Shown: positions 1-9,473, numbered from the stretch's first letter. The stretch is DNA of 64,000 nt from Rhodobacteraceae bacterium HTCC2083 (GCA_000156115.1 DS995276.1:2597483-2661482); one strand, 5' to 3'. Made by a program: numbers and translations. The notes: generated by a model from the letters alone, not told the origin.

Positions 1-402
1 CATACTCGTACTGCCCGTTTGGGTTGACCAAACGAAGCGTTACCCCTTCGTTTTCGGCCTCGCCATTGGCGTCAACCCGTTCTCATCAGCGAGCTTGTAG
101 AGGCCATCATCAATGACAAGTTTTCCACCATTGTGGCGCACACGCCCTGTGGCGTTCCGTAGCTGCGCGTTTCCTGTACGCGCGGTCACTGTTGCACCGC
201 GCAACTGGCTGATTGTGTTGCTGGAGCTGCCGATCAAAGGCTCATAACTGGGTAGGTTGGGCACGGTCTGCTCTGGGGGCGTCGCTTCCCTGTCAGTGTC
301 ACCTCGGTCGTTTGGCAGGTTGTCTTAAGGGGTGATGCCTTCATTCGACGCGCAGGCGCTTAGGCAGACAAGAAGTAACACAACAGAAAACTTGAGGCTC
401 AC
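1..402 (-). pseudogene. Broken lipoprotein gene, runs off the left edge
   Basis: A GTG at 402, with AAGGA about ten bases upstream, opens a lipoprotein signal peptide (VSLKFSVVLLLVCLSAC, lipobox LSAC). The frame hits TAA at 325-327 after 25 codons. The same frame then stays open from 324 to 40 and reads as a normal Asp/Gly/Asn-rich exported protein (PSYEPLIGSSSNTISQL, then GNAQLRNATGRVRHNGG). Near 70-75 the sensible reading moves to another frame (DANGEAENEGVTLRLVNPNG) and runs off the window. One nonsense codon plus one frameshift make this a pseudogene. The style resembles roseobacter transferrin-binding-protein-like lipoproteins, but I cannot name the family with certainty. Confidence 0.65.
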
Positions 403-619
403 AATGGACTTCCTTTGCAACTCTTCGTTCGGATACCGGAATAGATGATTGAACTCAAATTAACCTTTCGCAAAACAGTGTTTCCAAATCTTCGATGTGC
501 TGAAGGGCTCGCCATGAATCGCTATAAATTGTTTGCAATCAAAAGCCCGTACCACTTGCGAAACAAGGCGGTTTCCGCGATATAGAGGTCAATTCGAATG
601 TTTGACTTAGGGCCCTCAG

Positions 620-931
620 ATGCGCGCACGTATTTTCCAACCGTCCAAAACCGCCATGTCTTCCGGCACGGCAAAAACGCATCTTTGGGTCTTGGAACAT
701 GCCCCTGCGAGTGCGCGTCAGGTTGATCCTTTGATGGGCTGGACATCGTCTGATGACACGCAAGCGCAGGTAAGACTGCGCTTTGAGAGCAAAGAAGCAG
801 CGCTGGCCTATGCAGAAGCCAACGGCATTGATGCCTCCGTGCGTGAGCCGAATAAGCGCAAAGCCAACATCCGCAAGGGTGGCTACGCAGAGAATTTCGC
901 GACAGACCGTCGGGGTGCTTGGACGCACTAA
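620..931 (+). CDS. NDUFS4-family complex I accessory subunit (ETC complex I subunit)
   Basis: A 103-residue protein with the features of the NDUFS4/18-kDa subunit family: [13 protein letters not shown] at the N terminus, WVLEHAP, a GW(T/M)SS-type stretch, and the conserved end [18 protein letters not shown]. In mitochondria and alphaproteobacteria this subunit binds the peripheral arm near the NADH module and stabilises complex I. It is cytoplasmic with no signal peptide. The gene is a single transcript followed by a strong terminator and lies almost 50 kb from the nuo operon at the other end of the window, so it is not co-transcribed with it. Length and both termini match the family. Confidence 0.9.
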   Translation: MRARIFQPSKTAMSSGTAKTHLWVLEHAPASARQVDPLMGWTSSDDTQAQVRLRFESKEAALAYAEANGIDASVREPNKRKANIRKGGYAENFATDRRGAWTH

Positions 932-961
932 CGTCCGGCAGACTCCTTGTATCAGCGATCG

Positions 962-987
962 AAACCCGCCAGTTGAGCGGGTTTTTT
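962..987 (+). terminator. Rho-independent terminator of the NDUFS4 gene
   Basis: The stem AAACCCGC (962-969) pairs with GCGGGTTT (977-984) across a seven-base loop, and further Ts follow to 987. It lies 30 bases after the stop codon of the NDUFS4 gene. Confidence 0.85.
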
Positions 988-1015
988 GTTCGCATTGTAT
1001 TGCCTAGAACGACGA

Positions 1016-1037
1016 AAGGCCTCCCGAAGGAGGCCTT
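1016..1037 (-). terminator. Hairpin terminator downstream of tRNA-Gly
   Basis: A perfect nine-pair stem, AAGGCCTCC (1016-1024) with GGAGGCCTT (1029-1037). On the minus strand its loop is the very stable UUCG tetraloop. It lies 30 bases past the 3' end of the tRNA, so it most likely ends that transcript. The T run after it is weak. Confidence 0.6.
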
Positions 1038-1066
1038 GTCATACTAACGGGGTAAGTTAGTCCAAT

Positions 1067-1141
1067 TGGAGCGGGCGAGGCGATTCGAACGCCCGACCTA
1101 AACCTTGGCAAGGTTTCGCTCTACCCCTGAGCTACGCCCGC
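1067..1141 (-). tRNA. tRNA-Gly (anticodon GCC)
   Basis: Read on the minus strand this is a 75-base cloverleaf with CCA encoded at 1069-1067. The acceptor stem is GCGGGCG/CGCCCGC. The D arm is GCTC/GAGC. The anticodon stem AAACC/GGTTT carries the loop TTGCCAA, anticodon GCC. The T arm has the TTCGAAT loop. It reads GGC and GGT glycine codons. It stands alone between the MAPEG gene and the NDUFS4 gene. Confidence 0.97.
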
Positions 1142-1237
1142 ATCCGTTTGGTAATGGCTATTTAGGCCTGTGATCCGACACCCGCAAGAGGAAATATCGC
1201 TCTCATGTCACTTTTTTCAAACGGAGCAATATTTCCC

Positions 1238-1591
1238 TTAAAACAGGGTGTATAACAAAAGCCCGAGCGCGCTGAGCAAGATAATCGTTAGGGTTAAGAT
1301 CATCCCAAAGACAGGTCCGATCATCACAGGGGGTGGGGCAGAAAAGCCCCAAGCATGTAGCGCGCGCCCAATCACCAGCAACAGCCCCAACAAATGCACT
1401 GCAAGCGCCGGTGCGCCAGAAAACTCAACCAGTGCCAACAAGATCACCCCGAATGGAGCGTACTCGATGAAATTGCCCTGCGCGCGCATTCGCTCGAGGA
1501 GGCTGTTGTTGCCGTTGTGCCCCATCGAAATCTTGTTGCCACGGCGATAGACAATTACGCGGAGACTGAGCCACAAGAAAACAAACCTCAA
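1238..1591 (-). CDS. MAPEG-family membrane protein with a disrupted start
   Basis: The translated body (RGNKISMGHNGNNSLLERMR, then GNFIEYAPFGVILL) is typical of bacterial MAPEG proteins, small membrane proteins with four helices related to microsomal glutathione transferase. The later hydrophobic segments are also present. The family start should lie further upstream: the frame reads ITSLYAALLRF before the TTG at 1591 used here. The only ATG with a good ribosome site (GGAGG, four bases away) is at 1624-1622, and it is followed at once by TAA (1621-1619) in the same frame. Either the gene is damaged at codon 2 or translation starts from a poor codon such as TTG. The substrate is unknown. Confidence 0.7.
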   Translation of the reverse strand: MRFVFLWLSLRVIVYRRGNKISMGHNGNNSLLERMRAQGNFIEYAPFGVILLALVEFSGAPALAVHLLGLLLVIGRALHAWGFSAPPPVMIGPVFGMILTLTIILLSALGLLLYTLF

Positions 1592-1636
1592 AAGCGCAGC
1601 ATAAAGCGATGTGATTTCTTACATAAGGCCTCCAAT

Positions 1637-1671
1637 AGAAAACGCCCCACCAGAAATGGCAGGGCGCTTTT
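1637..1671 (-). terminator. Terminator downstream of pyc
   Basis: The stem CGCCC/GGGCG (1643-1647 with 1662-1666) continues inward as CCA/TGG around a GAAA loop (1653-1656), with small CA bulges and T/A runs on both sides. It lies 85 bases after the pyc stop codon and could also serve rightward transcription. Confidence 0.6.
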
Positions 1672-1755
1672 CATCTTTCTAGTTAAACTCTGGAGTTTGA
1701 GGCAGCGCCTCAACCCTTGCGCGTCAGCGCATATCAAGCGCGTGCGCAAGCACGC

Positions 1756-4700
1756 TCATTCCAGCTCGATCAACAAGTCCTTTGCATCGATCTGAGCGCC
1801 TGCTTGCACATGCACCGCCTTGATCACCGCGTCGCGCTCGGCGTGGATGCCGGTTTCCATCTTCATCGCTTCAATCGTGAGTAAGAGATCACCCGCCGCG
1901 ACTTTGGCCCCGACAGTTGCCGCAACAGACGCCACGACACCCGGCATCGGTGCGCCAATGTGGTTTTCGTCTGCGGGATCGGCTTTGGGCCGTGCGGCTG
2001 TTGCTGCTTTGACCGTTCGGTTAGGCACACGAATAACACGGGGTTGACCGTTGAGTTCGAAGAACACTTTCACATCGCCATCATCCAGCGTTTCACCAAT
2101 GGCTTGCAGGCGGATTTCCAGCGTTTTGCCTGGATCAATCTCAGCTGAAATCTCCTCAGTCGGCTCCATCCCATAAAAGAACGTGCGCGTCGGCAGGACT
2201 CGCACAGGGCCATAGGTGCGATGGCGGCCCATGTAATCAAGGAACACCTTCGGATACATCAAATAGCCATTGAGATCCTCATCATCACTCTCACGCCCCT
2301 CAAGCAGGTCGCTGAGCTTCGCGCGTTCTGCGTCCAAATCGACAGGTGCAAGTGACTTGCCCGGGCGCTCAACATTGGGCGTATCACCCTTCAGAACTTT
2401 CGCGACAATCCCATCTGGGAAGCCACCGGGAGGCTGGCCCAAATTGCCTCGCATCATATCAACTACGCTGTCGGGGAAGGCCACGTCATTCTCGGGGTTT
2501 TCCACGTCAGATCGACTTAGACCTTGGCTGACCATCATCAACGCCATGTCGCCGACAACCTTGGAACTTGGCGTCACCTTAACGATATCGCCGAACATGT
2601 CGTTCACGTCCGAATAGGTGCGCGCGACCTCTGGCCAACGTTCCTCTAGTCCAAGCGAGCGTGCTTGCGCCTTAAGGTTGGTGAACTGACCGCCGGGCAT
2701 TTCGTGCAAATATACCTCAGAAGAAGGAGCCTGCTGACCTGTCTCGAAGGCAGCATATTGCGCGCGTACCTGTTCCCAATAGTCCGAAATCCGGCGTACC
2801 GATCCGATGTCGATGCCCGTGTCGCGTTCAGTGTGACGCAGGGATTCGACCACTGTGCCCAACGTCGCTTGGCTGGTGTTGCCTGAGAGCGCGTCCATGG
2901 CGCAATCCACTGCGTCCACGCCAGCGTCAGAGGCAGCAAGAATGGTCGCGCAGGCAATGCCCGCTGTGTCATGTGTGTGGAAGTGGATCGGCAGGCCAAC
3001 CTCATCTTTTAAAGCCTTCACCAAGACCCGCGCAGAGGCTGGTTTCAGCAAACCCGCCATATCCTTTAGACCCAAGACATGCGCGCCAGCATCGCGCAGC
3101 TCTTTGCCCATTTGCACATAGTATTTCAGATCATATTTAGCGCGATCTGCGTTCAAGATGTCACCGGTGTAGCAAATCGTGCCTTCGCAGACTTTGTTGG
3201 CCTCGATCACCGCATCCATCGCGACGCGCATGTTTTCGGTCCAGTTGAGGCTGTCGAATACGCGGAACACATCGACGCCCGTTTGTGCCGCTTGGCGCAC
3301 AAATTCCTTCACTACATTGTCCGGATAGTTGGTGTATCCGACCCCGTTGGCGGAGCGCAGCAACATCTGTGTCATCACATTTGGCATCGCCGCGCGGATG
3401 TCACGTAGACGCTGCCATGGGCATTCTTGCAAAAAGCGATAGGCCACATCAAAAGTCGCGCCACCCCAGCATTCAACCGAGAAAAGCTGCGACATTTCAG
3501 AGGCATAGGTTGGTGCCACGCGGATCATATCGATGGAGCGCATGCGCGTCGCGAGCAAGCTTTGATGGCCATCGCGCATCGTTGTGTCTGTCAAAAGAAG
3601 CTGCTTTTGCGCACTCATCCAGTCCGCAACCGCTTGCGGCCCCTTGTCCTCTAGCAGATTGCGCGTGCCATATGGCGCGACTTCACCCTTGAAGTCTGGT
3701 GCGCGCGGAGTTTTGAGGTCGCTCGCAGGCAAGGGCCGTCCAGCGGTTTCGGGATGGCCGTTGACACTGATATCAGCGATATAAATCAGGATTTTCGTCG
3801 CGCGGTCCCGACGTTTTTTAAAATCAAACAGATCGTCTGTGTTGTCGATGAAGGTCGTCGTGTACTCGTTGCTGAGGAATGTGGGGTGTTTCAGCAGGTT
3901 CTCAACGAAGGCGATATTGGTGCTGACGCCGCGAATACGAAACTCGCGCAGCGCGCGGTCCATGCGGGCAATCGCAGCCTCAGGCGTTTGTGCGTGGGCG
4001 GTTACTTTCATCAACAGGCTGTCATAATAGCGTGTGATGACACCACCGGAATAGGCGGTGCCGCCATCAAGGCGAATGCCCATACCCTGCGCTTCACGGA
4101 ATGCTGTGATGCGGCCATAGTCGGGGATGAAATTATTGAGGGGATCCTCCGTTGTGATCCGTGTTTGCAGCGCGTGACCATTTAGGCGCACATCATCTTG
4201 GGATGCCTTGCCCGTGGCTTCGGCAATCGTTTTGCCCTCGGCAATTTTGATCTGCGCCTGCACGATGTCGATGCCTGTGACTTCTTCCGTCACCGTGTGC
4301 TCAACCTGCACGCGCGGGTTCACTTCGATGAAGTAGAACTTTCCGCTGTCCATATCCATCAAAAATTCGACGGTGCCCGCGCATTCATAATTCACATGTG
4401 CGCAAATCTTGCGGCCGAGATCGCAAATCTCTGTGCGCTGTTCTTCGCTGAGGTAGGGTGCAGGCGCGCGCTCTACCACTTTTTGATTACGCCGCTGAAC
4501 GGAGCAATCACGCTCAAACAGGTGATACATGCCACCTTGGCTATCACCGAGGATTTGCACCTCAACGTGCCGTGCGCGTACGATCATCTTTTCGAGATAG
4601 CCCTCGTCATTGCCAAACGCCGCTTCCGCCTCACGGCGCCCTTCGAGCACCTTCTCTTCGACTTCATCTTCGGAGTAGATCGGACGCATGCCACGACCGC

Positions 4701-5199
4701 CGCCGCCCCATGATGCTTTCAGCATCAAAGGATAGCCAACTTCGCCTGCCTCACGCTTGACCGCATCCATATCATTGCCCAGCACTTCAGTTGCGGGCAC
4801 GACAGGCACGCCCGCGTCCATCGCGACGCGGCGCGCAGAGGCTTTATCACCCAGCGCGCGCATGGTGGCGGCTTTGGGTCCGATAAAGGTGATGCCATTG
4901 GCGTCGCAAGCGTCTACGAAATCGGGGTTTTCTGACAGCAAGCCGTAGCCTGGATGGATCGCATCTGCGCCGCAGTCTTTGGCGACGCGAATGATCTCTT
5001 CGATCGAGAGATAGGCTGCGACCGGCCCCATGCCTTCGCCAATGCGGTAGGCTTCATCGGCCTTAAAGCGGTGCAGGCCCAACTTATCCTCTTCCGCGTA
5101 CACGGCGACGGTTTTCTTCCCCAATTCATTGGCCGCGCGCATGATGCGGATGGCGATCTCGCCGCGATTGGCAATGAGGATTTTGTTGAATTCAGTCAT
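1756..5199 (-). CDS. pyc: Pyruvate carboxylase
   Basis: A 1147-residue single-chain biotin enzyme that carboxylates pyruvate to oxaloacetate to refill the TCA cycle. The order of domains is classical: biotin carboxylase (about 5-460; ILIANRGEIAIRI, glycine-rich ATP loop KASWGGGGRGMRP), carboxyltransferase with its metal site (about 530-800; LLTDTTMRDGHQSLLATRMR, FHTHDTAGI), a linker, and a C-terminal biotinyl domain with EAMKMET, biotin lysine near 1113. The length is normal and the frame is intact. The ATG start gives the standard MTEFNKILIANRGEIA end. It is monocistronic, with its own terminator downstream. Roseobacters commonly use this enzyme for anaplerotic carbon fixation; that role is inferred from the family. 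Confidence 0.97.
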   Translation of the reverse strand: MTEFNKILIANRGEIAIRIMRAANELGKKTVAVYAEEDKLGLHRFKADEAYRIGEGMGPVAAYLSIEEIIRVAKDCGADAIHPGYGLLSENPDFVDACDANGITFIGPKAATMRALGDKASARRVAMDAGVPVVPATEVLGNDMDAVKREAGEVGYPLMLKASWGGGGRGMRPIYSEDEVEEKVLEGRREAEAAFGNDEGYLEKMIVRARHVEVQILGDSQGGMYHLFERDCSVQRRNQKVVERAPAPYLSEEQRTEICDLGRKICAHVNYECAGTVEFLMDMDSGKFYFIEVNPRVQVEHTVTEEVTGIDIVQAQIKIAEGKTIAEATGKASQDDVRLNGHALQTRITTEDPLNNFIPDYGRITAFREAQGMGIRLDGGTAYSGGVITRYYDSLLMKVTAHAQTPEAAIARMDRALREFRIRGVSTNIAFVENLLKHPTFLSNEYTTTFIDNTDDLFDFKKRRDRATKILIYIADISVNGHPETAGRPLPASDLKTPRAPDFKGEVAPYGTRNLLEDKGPQAVADWMSAQKQLLLTDTTMRDGHQSLLATRMRSIDMIRVAPTYASEMSQLFSVECWGGATFDVAYRFLQECPWQRLRDIRAAMPNVMTQMLLRSANGVGYTNYPDNVVKEFVRQAAQTGVDVFRVFDSLNWTENMRVAMDAVIEANKVCEGTICYTGDILNADRAKYDLKYYVQMGKELRDAGAHVLGLKDMAGLLKPASARVLVKALKDEVGLPIHFHTHDTAGIACATILAASDAGVDAVDCAMDALSGNTSQATLGTVVESLRHTERDTGIDIGSVRRISDYWEQVRAQYAAFETGQQAPSSEVYLHEMPGGQFTNLKAQARSLGLEERWPEVARTYSDVNDMFGDIVKVTPSSKVVGDMALMMVSQGLSRSDVENPENDVAFPDSVVDMMRGNLGQPPGGFPDGIVAKVLKGDTPNVERPGKSLAPVDLDAERAKLSDLLEGRESDDEDLNGYLMYPKVFLDYMGRHRTYGPVRVLPTRTFFYGMEPTEEISAEIDPGKTLEIRLQAIGETLDDGDVKVFFELNGQPRVIRVPNRTVKAATAARPKADPADENHIGAPMPGVVASVAATVGAKVAAGDLLLTIEAMKMETGIHAERDAVIKAVHVQAGAQIDAKDLLIELE

Positions 5200-5304
5200 G
5201 TCAGGCTTCCCGAGAGTATATGTTACGCGTTGTGTACAGGCTAAGTGAGGGGTGCGGTATTCGTAGTATTGGGTGTTTTGCGCTAACAGGAATTTATGGT
5301 AGCG

Positions 5305-6486
5305 CTAAGGGTTCATGTCAGCTGGCCCGTTTCTACTGAGTTGTGGGAGAATCGTTTGAGGCGCGTCGTGTAACTGAGTCAGTCCTAATTGCCCCATATT
5401 CGCGCGCAGATCAGATGCGAGCATATCTGCCAAATGCGCAGGGCCTTGCTCGCCAAGTGCGCCAAGCGCGTAATGCCAAGCGCGCCCGAGCATCACAAAA
5501 TCTGCACCAAGCGCGTAGGCGCGCAGGATATCCAACCCGCCCTCAATCCCGCTATCCATGATCAGCGGCAGCTTCGTCGCGGCGCGGATCTTGGGGAGGA
5601 CTTCAATCGGGGCAGGGGCCGCATCAAACTGACGACCCGCATGGTTGGAAAGCCAAAGCGCATCAATCCCTGTCGCTTCGGATTTGGTGACATCGCGCAC
5701 ATCCAAGACACCCTTGAGGATGAGCTTTCCGTCCCAATTGTCGCGCAGCCAGTGCACGTACTCCCAATCGGGTGAGGTGCGCAGAAGATAGCCGATATGT
5801 GCCGTGCTAGAGCGTTCTTCGCCTGCGTCTTTTACTTGATCAATGTACTTATCCAATGTGCGCATGCGTGGCATTCCAAGACGCGCGGTGCCAAGCGCCC
5901 AAGCTGGACATAGCGCGATTTGGGCCAGTAAGCGTGGGGTGATCTTGGGCGGTTGACGTAGCCCGCCGCGAATTTGGCGTTCACGACGGGACGCAACAGG
6001 GACATCAACCGTCAGCACCAAAGTGTGAAATCCGTTCGCTTTGACGCGCTCTAACATATCACGGCGAATTCCCTCGTCGCGGGGCGGATAGAGCTGGAAC
6101 CATCCATGTTGCCCAAGGCTTGGCGCGATATCTTCGGGGGTGCGCGTTGCCACAGTCGATAGGGTATAAGGAATGTCAAGCGTCGCGGCCTTGCTTGCGA
6201 GGATCGTTTCCGCATTCGGCCAGATCAGACCCGACATGCCAAGCGGCGCAATCCCGAACGGCAGCGGCAGCGTGTGACCCAGAAAATCAACTGATAGATC
6301 TGGTGTGATCTCCCCATGCAAGACGGAAGGCATCATCAGCACCTCATCAAGCTTTGTTCGATTGCGCGCCTTACTCGCTTCGAGCCCCGTGGCGCTGTCG
6401 AGGTATTCCCACACGAAATGCGGGATGCGGCGTTTGGCGGCGCGGTGCAGATCCGCGAGGGCAGGGTAGGGCGCGTGTAAATCCAT
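5305..6486 (-). CDS. lldD: FMN-dependent alpha-hydroxy acid dehydrogenase (L-lactate dehydrogenase type)
   Basis: A 393-residue TIM-barrel flavoprotein of the glycolate oxidase / L-lactate dehydrogenase family. FMN-domain signatures are present: the N-terminal RRIPHFVWEYLDSATG, IAPLGMSGLIWP, and the active-site segment SNHAGRQFDAAP with the catalytic histidine; DSGIEGGLDILRAYALGADF closes the phosphate site. The usual GG after the catalytic His is AG here. I chose ATG 6486 (MDLHAPYPALADL), which matches relatives; a start at 6525 would add 13 atypical residues. It oxidises a 2-hydroxy acid, most likely L-lactate, at the membrane or cytosol. Substrate choice within the family cannot be settled by eye. 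Confidence 0.85.
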   Translation of the reverse strand: MDLHAPYPALADLHRAAKRRIPHFVWEYLDSATGLEASKARNRTKLDEVLMMPSVLHGEITPDLSVDFLGHTLPLPFGIAPLGMSGLIWPNAETILASKAATLDIPYTLSTVATRTPEDIAPSLGQHGWFQLYPPRDEGIRRDMLERVKANGFHTLVLTVDVPVASRRERQIRGGLRQPPKITPRLLAQIALCPAWALGTARLGMPRMRTLDKYIDQVKDAGEERSSTAHIGYLLRTSPDWEYVHWLRDNWDGKLILKGVLDVRDVTKSEATGIDALWLSNHAGRQFDAAPAPIEVLPKIRAATKLPLIMDSGIEGGLDILRAYALGADFVMLGRAWHYALGALGEQGPAHLADMLASDLRANMGQLGLTQLHDAPQTILPQLSRNGPADMNP

Positions 6487-6590
6487 GCTCGTAGTTTTCG
6501 CTGCAATGCGGCATTTGTCTAGCAAAAGAATGCGGAACAGATCAAGAACCTCTCTTTTCCTATCGGCTTTTGCGCGCTAGAGTTACGCTC

Positions 6591-9044
6591 ATGAGCAATT
6601 TTGACGAAATGGACGCCTTTGAAGGCGCCTCCACGCCCCTCTCCCAACGCGCGATGTCTGCGCGGCCGATGCCGTATTTAGATGGGCTGAATCCCGCGCA
6701 ACGCGAAGCAGTGGAAACACTGTACGGTCCAGTTTTGATGTTGGCGGGTGCGGGTACAGGCAAAACCAAAGCACTGACCGCGCGCATTGTTCATCTGATG
6801 AACGCGGCCAAAGCGCGTCCCAACGAGATTCTGGCGGTCACCTTCACCAACAAAGCTGCGCGCGAGATGAAAAATCGCGTGGGCGGTATGCTTGGTCAAT
6901 CGATCGAGGGGATGCCGTGGCTTGGCACTTTCCATGCGATTTGTGTGAAGCTGCTGCGCCGACACGCGGAATTGGTGGGGCTTAAGAGCAATTTCACGAT
7001 CCTTGATACAGATGATCAGATTCGCCTCCTGAAACAGCTTTTGCGCGCTGAAAGCATAGACGATAAACGCTGGCCTGCGCGTATGCTTGCGGGCTTTATT
7101 GATGGCTGGAAAAACCGAGCGTTGACACCCGAAAAGGTGCCAAGTGCAGATGCAGGTGCGTTCAACAATCGTGGCACCGAGTTCTACGCGATGTATCAAA
7201 AGCGTCTTTTGGAACTCAACGCCGTGGATTTCGGCGATCTGCTGCTGCATGTTGTGACGATTTTCCAGACACATGACGATGTGCTCAATCAATACCAACG
7301 CTGGTTCCGCTATATTCTGGTGGACGAGTATCAGGACACGAACGTCGCACAGTATCTCTGGCTGCGCTTGCTCGCGGGCGGGCACAAGAACATCTGCTGC
7401 GTTGGGGATGACGATCAATCCATCTACGGTTGGCGCGGGGCAGAAGTGGGCAATATCTTACGCTTTGAGAAGGATTTTCCGGGCGCAAAGGTAGTCCGGC
7501 TAGAGCAAAACTACCGCTCCACCCCGCATATATTAGCGGCTGCCTCTAATGTAATTGCTGGCAATGAAGGCCGGCTCGGTAAGGATCTGTGGACTGCCTC
7601 GGAAGAGGGCGAAAAAGTCCGTCTGATCGGTCATTGGGACGGTGAGGAAGAGGCGCGCTGGATTGGCGAAGAACTGGAAGCGATGCAATCGGGCACGCGC
7701 GGTATGAACCCGATTTCGCTGAATGATATGGCTATTCTTGTGCGCGCGTCCCATCAAATGCGTGCGTTTGAGGATCGTTTTTTGACCATTGGTTTGCCCT
7801 ACCGCGTTATTGGTGGTCCACGCTTTTACGAGCGCATGGAAATCCGCGATGCCATGGCCTATTTTCGTATTGTGACCTCGCCTGACGATGATCTAGCATT
7901 CGAGCGTATCGTGAACACGCCAAAACGTGGCCTTGGAGATAAAGCACAGCAGAAAATTCAGATGGCCGCGCGCGCAAATGGCGTCAGCCTTGTCGAGGGT
8001 GCGCGGATCGTTGTGGAGAACAAAGCGATTGGTGGTAAGGGCGGAGCGGAGCTTGCTAAACTGGTCGATGGTCTCGATCGCTGGGCGGCCCTGACGCGCG
8101 GGCCACGGGTTGCGACGATCATTGACGATGATGCGGTGTTGGATGATGGTCCGCAAATGTCGGAGCCGGAGTTTGGCCCCCCTGAAATGAGCCATGTAGA
8201 ATTGGCGCAGGTGATCCTCGATGAAAGTGGCTACACCGCGCATTGGCAGAACGACAAAACCCCCGAAGGACCGGGGCGTCTGGAAAACCTTAAGGAATTG
8301 GTAAAAGCGCTGGAGCAATTTGAAAACCTGCAAGGGTTTTTGGAGCACGTCAGCCTGATCATGGACAACACTCAAGAGGACGAAGCTGCTAAAGTCTCGA
8401 TCATGACGTTGCACGGAGCCAAGGGTCTTGAATTCCCTGCGGTGTTCTTGCCCGGATGGGAGGACGGTTTGTTTCCCTCTCAACGCTCCATGGATGAAAG
8501 CGGTCTCAAAGGTCTCGAGGAAGAGCGCCGTCTTGCCTATGTGGGCATCACCCGCGCTGAGGATATTTGCACGATTTCCTTTACGGCCAATCGCATGGTC
8601 TTTGGCCAATGGCAAAGCCAATTGCCTTCGCGTTTTATCGACGAATTGCCAGAGGATCACGTTGAGGTGCTGACCCCGCCGGGCCTTTATGGTGGCAACT
8701 ACGGCGCGGCTGGCATGGGCATGGGAGGCAGTGGTCAAAGTGATCTCGAAAAGCGTGTTCAGGACGCGAATGTCTATAACTCGCCTGGCTGGAAACGCCT
8801 ACAAGCCCGCAAAGATAACCGCCCAATGTCCCAACCCGCAGAGAGCAAGAACATCACGATCGACATGACGGCTGTGTCGAGTTTTTCAATGGGCGAGCGC
8901 GTGTTTCACCAGAAGTTTGGCTATGGTGCGGTGATCGGAATTGAAGGCGACAAGCTTGAGATTGAATTCGAGAAAGCGGGCACGAAAAAGGTCGTCTCAC
9001 GCTTTGTGGCAGCGGCAGATGCGGCGGATGATATTCCATTTTAG
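6591..9044 (+). CDS. uvrD: ATP-dependent DNA helicase UvrD/PcrA family
   Basis: A superfamily 1A 3'-5' helicase of 817 residues. Visible motifs are Q motif LNPAQREAV, Walker A GAGTGKT (53-59), Ia TFTNKAA, Walker B VDEYQDTN, motif III DDDQSIYGWRGA, motif IV LEQNYRS, motif V TLHGAKGLEFPAVFLPGWED and motif VI EERRLAYVGITRA. The C-terminal 60 residues (GERVFHQKFGYGAVIGIEGD) form the Tudor-like domain seen in PcrA/UvrD that contacts RNA polymerase. It acts in nucleotide excision and mismatch repair. ATG 6591 (MSNFDEMD) was preferred to 6570. It is divergent from lldD and co-transcribed with the ACT protein downstream. Confidence 0.95.
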   Translation: MSNFDEMDAFEGASTPLSQRAMSARPMPYLDGLNPAQREAVETLYGPVLMLAGAGTGKTKALTARIVHLMNAAKARPNEILAVTFTNKAAREMKNRVGGMLGQSIEGMPWLGTFHAICVKLLRRHAELVGLKSNFTILDTDDQIRLLKQLLRAESIDDKRWPARMLAGFIDGWKNRALTPEKVPSADAGAFNNRGTEFYAMYQKRLLELNAVDFGDLLLHVVTIFQTHDDVLNQYQRWFRYILVDEYQDTNVAQYLWLRLLAGGHKNICCVGDDDQSIYGWRGAEVGNILRFEKDFPGAKVVRLEQNYRSTPHILAAASNVIAGNEGRLGKDLWTASEEGEKVRLIGHWDGEEEARWIGEELEAMQSGTRGMNPISLNDMAILVRASHQMRAFEDRFLTIGLPYRVIGGPRFYERMEIRDAMAYFRIVTSPDDDLAFERIVNTPKRGLGDKAQQKIQMAARANGVSLVEGARIVVENKAIGGKGGAELAKLVDGLDRWAALTRGPRVATIIDDDAVLDDGPQMSEPEFGPPEMSHVELAQVILDESGYTAHWQNDKTPEGPGRLENLKELVKALEQFENLQGFLEHVSLIMDNTQEDEAAKVSIMTLHGAKGLEFPAVFLPGWEDGLFPSQRSMDESGLKGLEEERRLAYVGITRAEDICTISFTANRMVFGQWQSQLPSRFIDELPEDHVEVLTPPGLYGGNYGAAGMGMGGSGQSDLEKRVQDANVYNSPGWKRLQARKDNRPMSQPAESKNITIDMTAVSSFSMGERVFHQKFGYGAVIGIEGDKLEIEFEKAGTKKVVSRFVAAADAADDIPF

Positions 9045-9056
9045 GAGGATCTTTTT

Positions 9057-9473
9057 ATGAGCGGTGAGCACGACTTCCAAACACTTTTGTGCGGCATGTC
9101 TGCACAGCTTGTTGAGGGAGTTTACGTTTTCGTGACGATCCCCGAGGGAGCGATGCCGCAAGATCTAACGCCTCGGATGGTTTTTCGCGAATCCGAAGGT
9201 GTCACTTTGATTGTCTTACAGGATGAAGCCGTGGCGCATCGCTTGCCGCATGAGTTTCCGAGCCGTATGATCACCCTCAACGTGCACTCCTCGTTGGATG
9301 CGGTTGGGTTTATCGCCTTGATCGCAACGAAGCTTGCGGCAGCTGGTATGGGTGTCAATCCGGTGGCAGGATTTTTTCACGATCACATCTTTATTCCCGA
9401 AGCTCGTGCAGAGGATGCGATGAATTTGCTTCAAGACCTTGCCGATCAAGGCTCTGAAACCGCAGCTTTTTAA
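9057..9473 (+). CDS. ACT-domain protein (DUF2241/ACT_3-ACT_7 type)
   Basis: A 138-residue protein of the small two-ACT family once called DUF2241. The N-terminal half (LLCGMSAQLVEGVYVFVTIP) and the C-terminal half (SLDAVGFIALIATKLAAAGMGVNPVAGFFHDHIFIP) both fit ACT-like folds, which usually bind amino acids or other small ligands. The start has an excellent ribosome site, AGGAGG eight bases before the ATG and overlapping the end of uvrD, so the two are probably co-transcribed. There is no catalytic or DNA-binding domain. Its ligand is unknown, and the link with uvrD may be only positional. Confidence 0.8.
   Translation: MSGEHDFQTLLCGMSAQLVEGVYVFVTIPEGAMPQDLTPRMVFRESEGVTLIVLQDEAVAHRLPHEFPSRMITLNVHSSLDAVGFIALIATKLAAAGMGVNPVAGFFHDHIFIPEARAEDAMNLLQDLADQGSETAAF

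Noticed and set aside
522-995. Two minus-strand open frames over the NDUFS4 gene
   Set aside because: They are antisense to a clear NDUFS4 homologue and have no protein-like features.
6678-7418. A 246-codon minus-strand frame
   Set aside because: Antisense to the helicase motifs of uvrD; a shadow frame.
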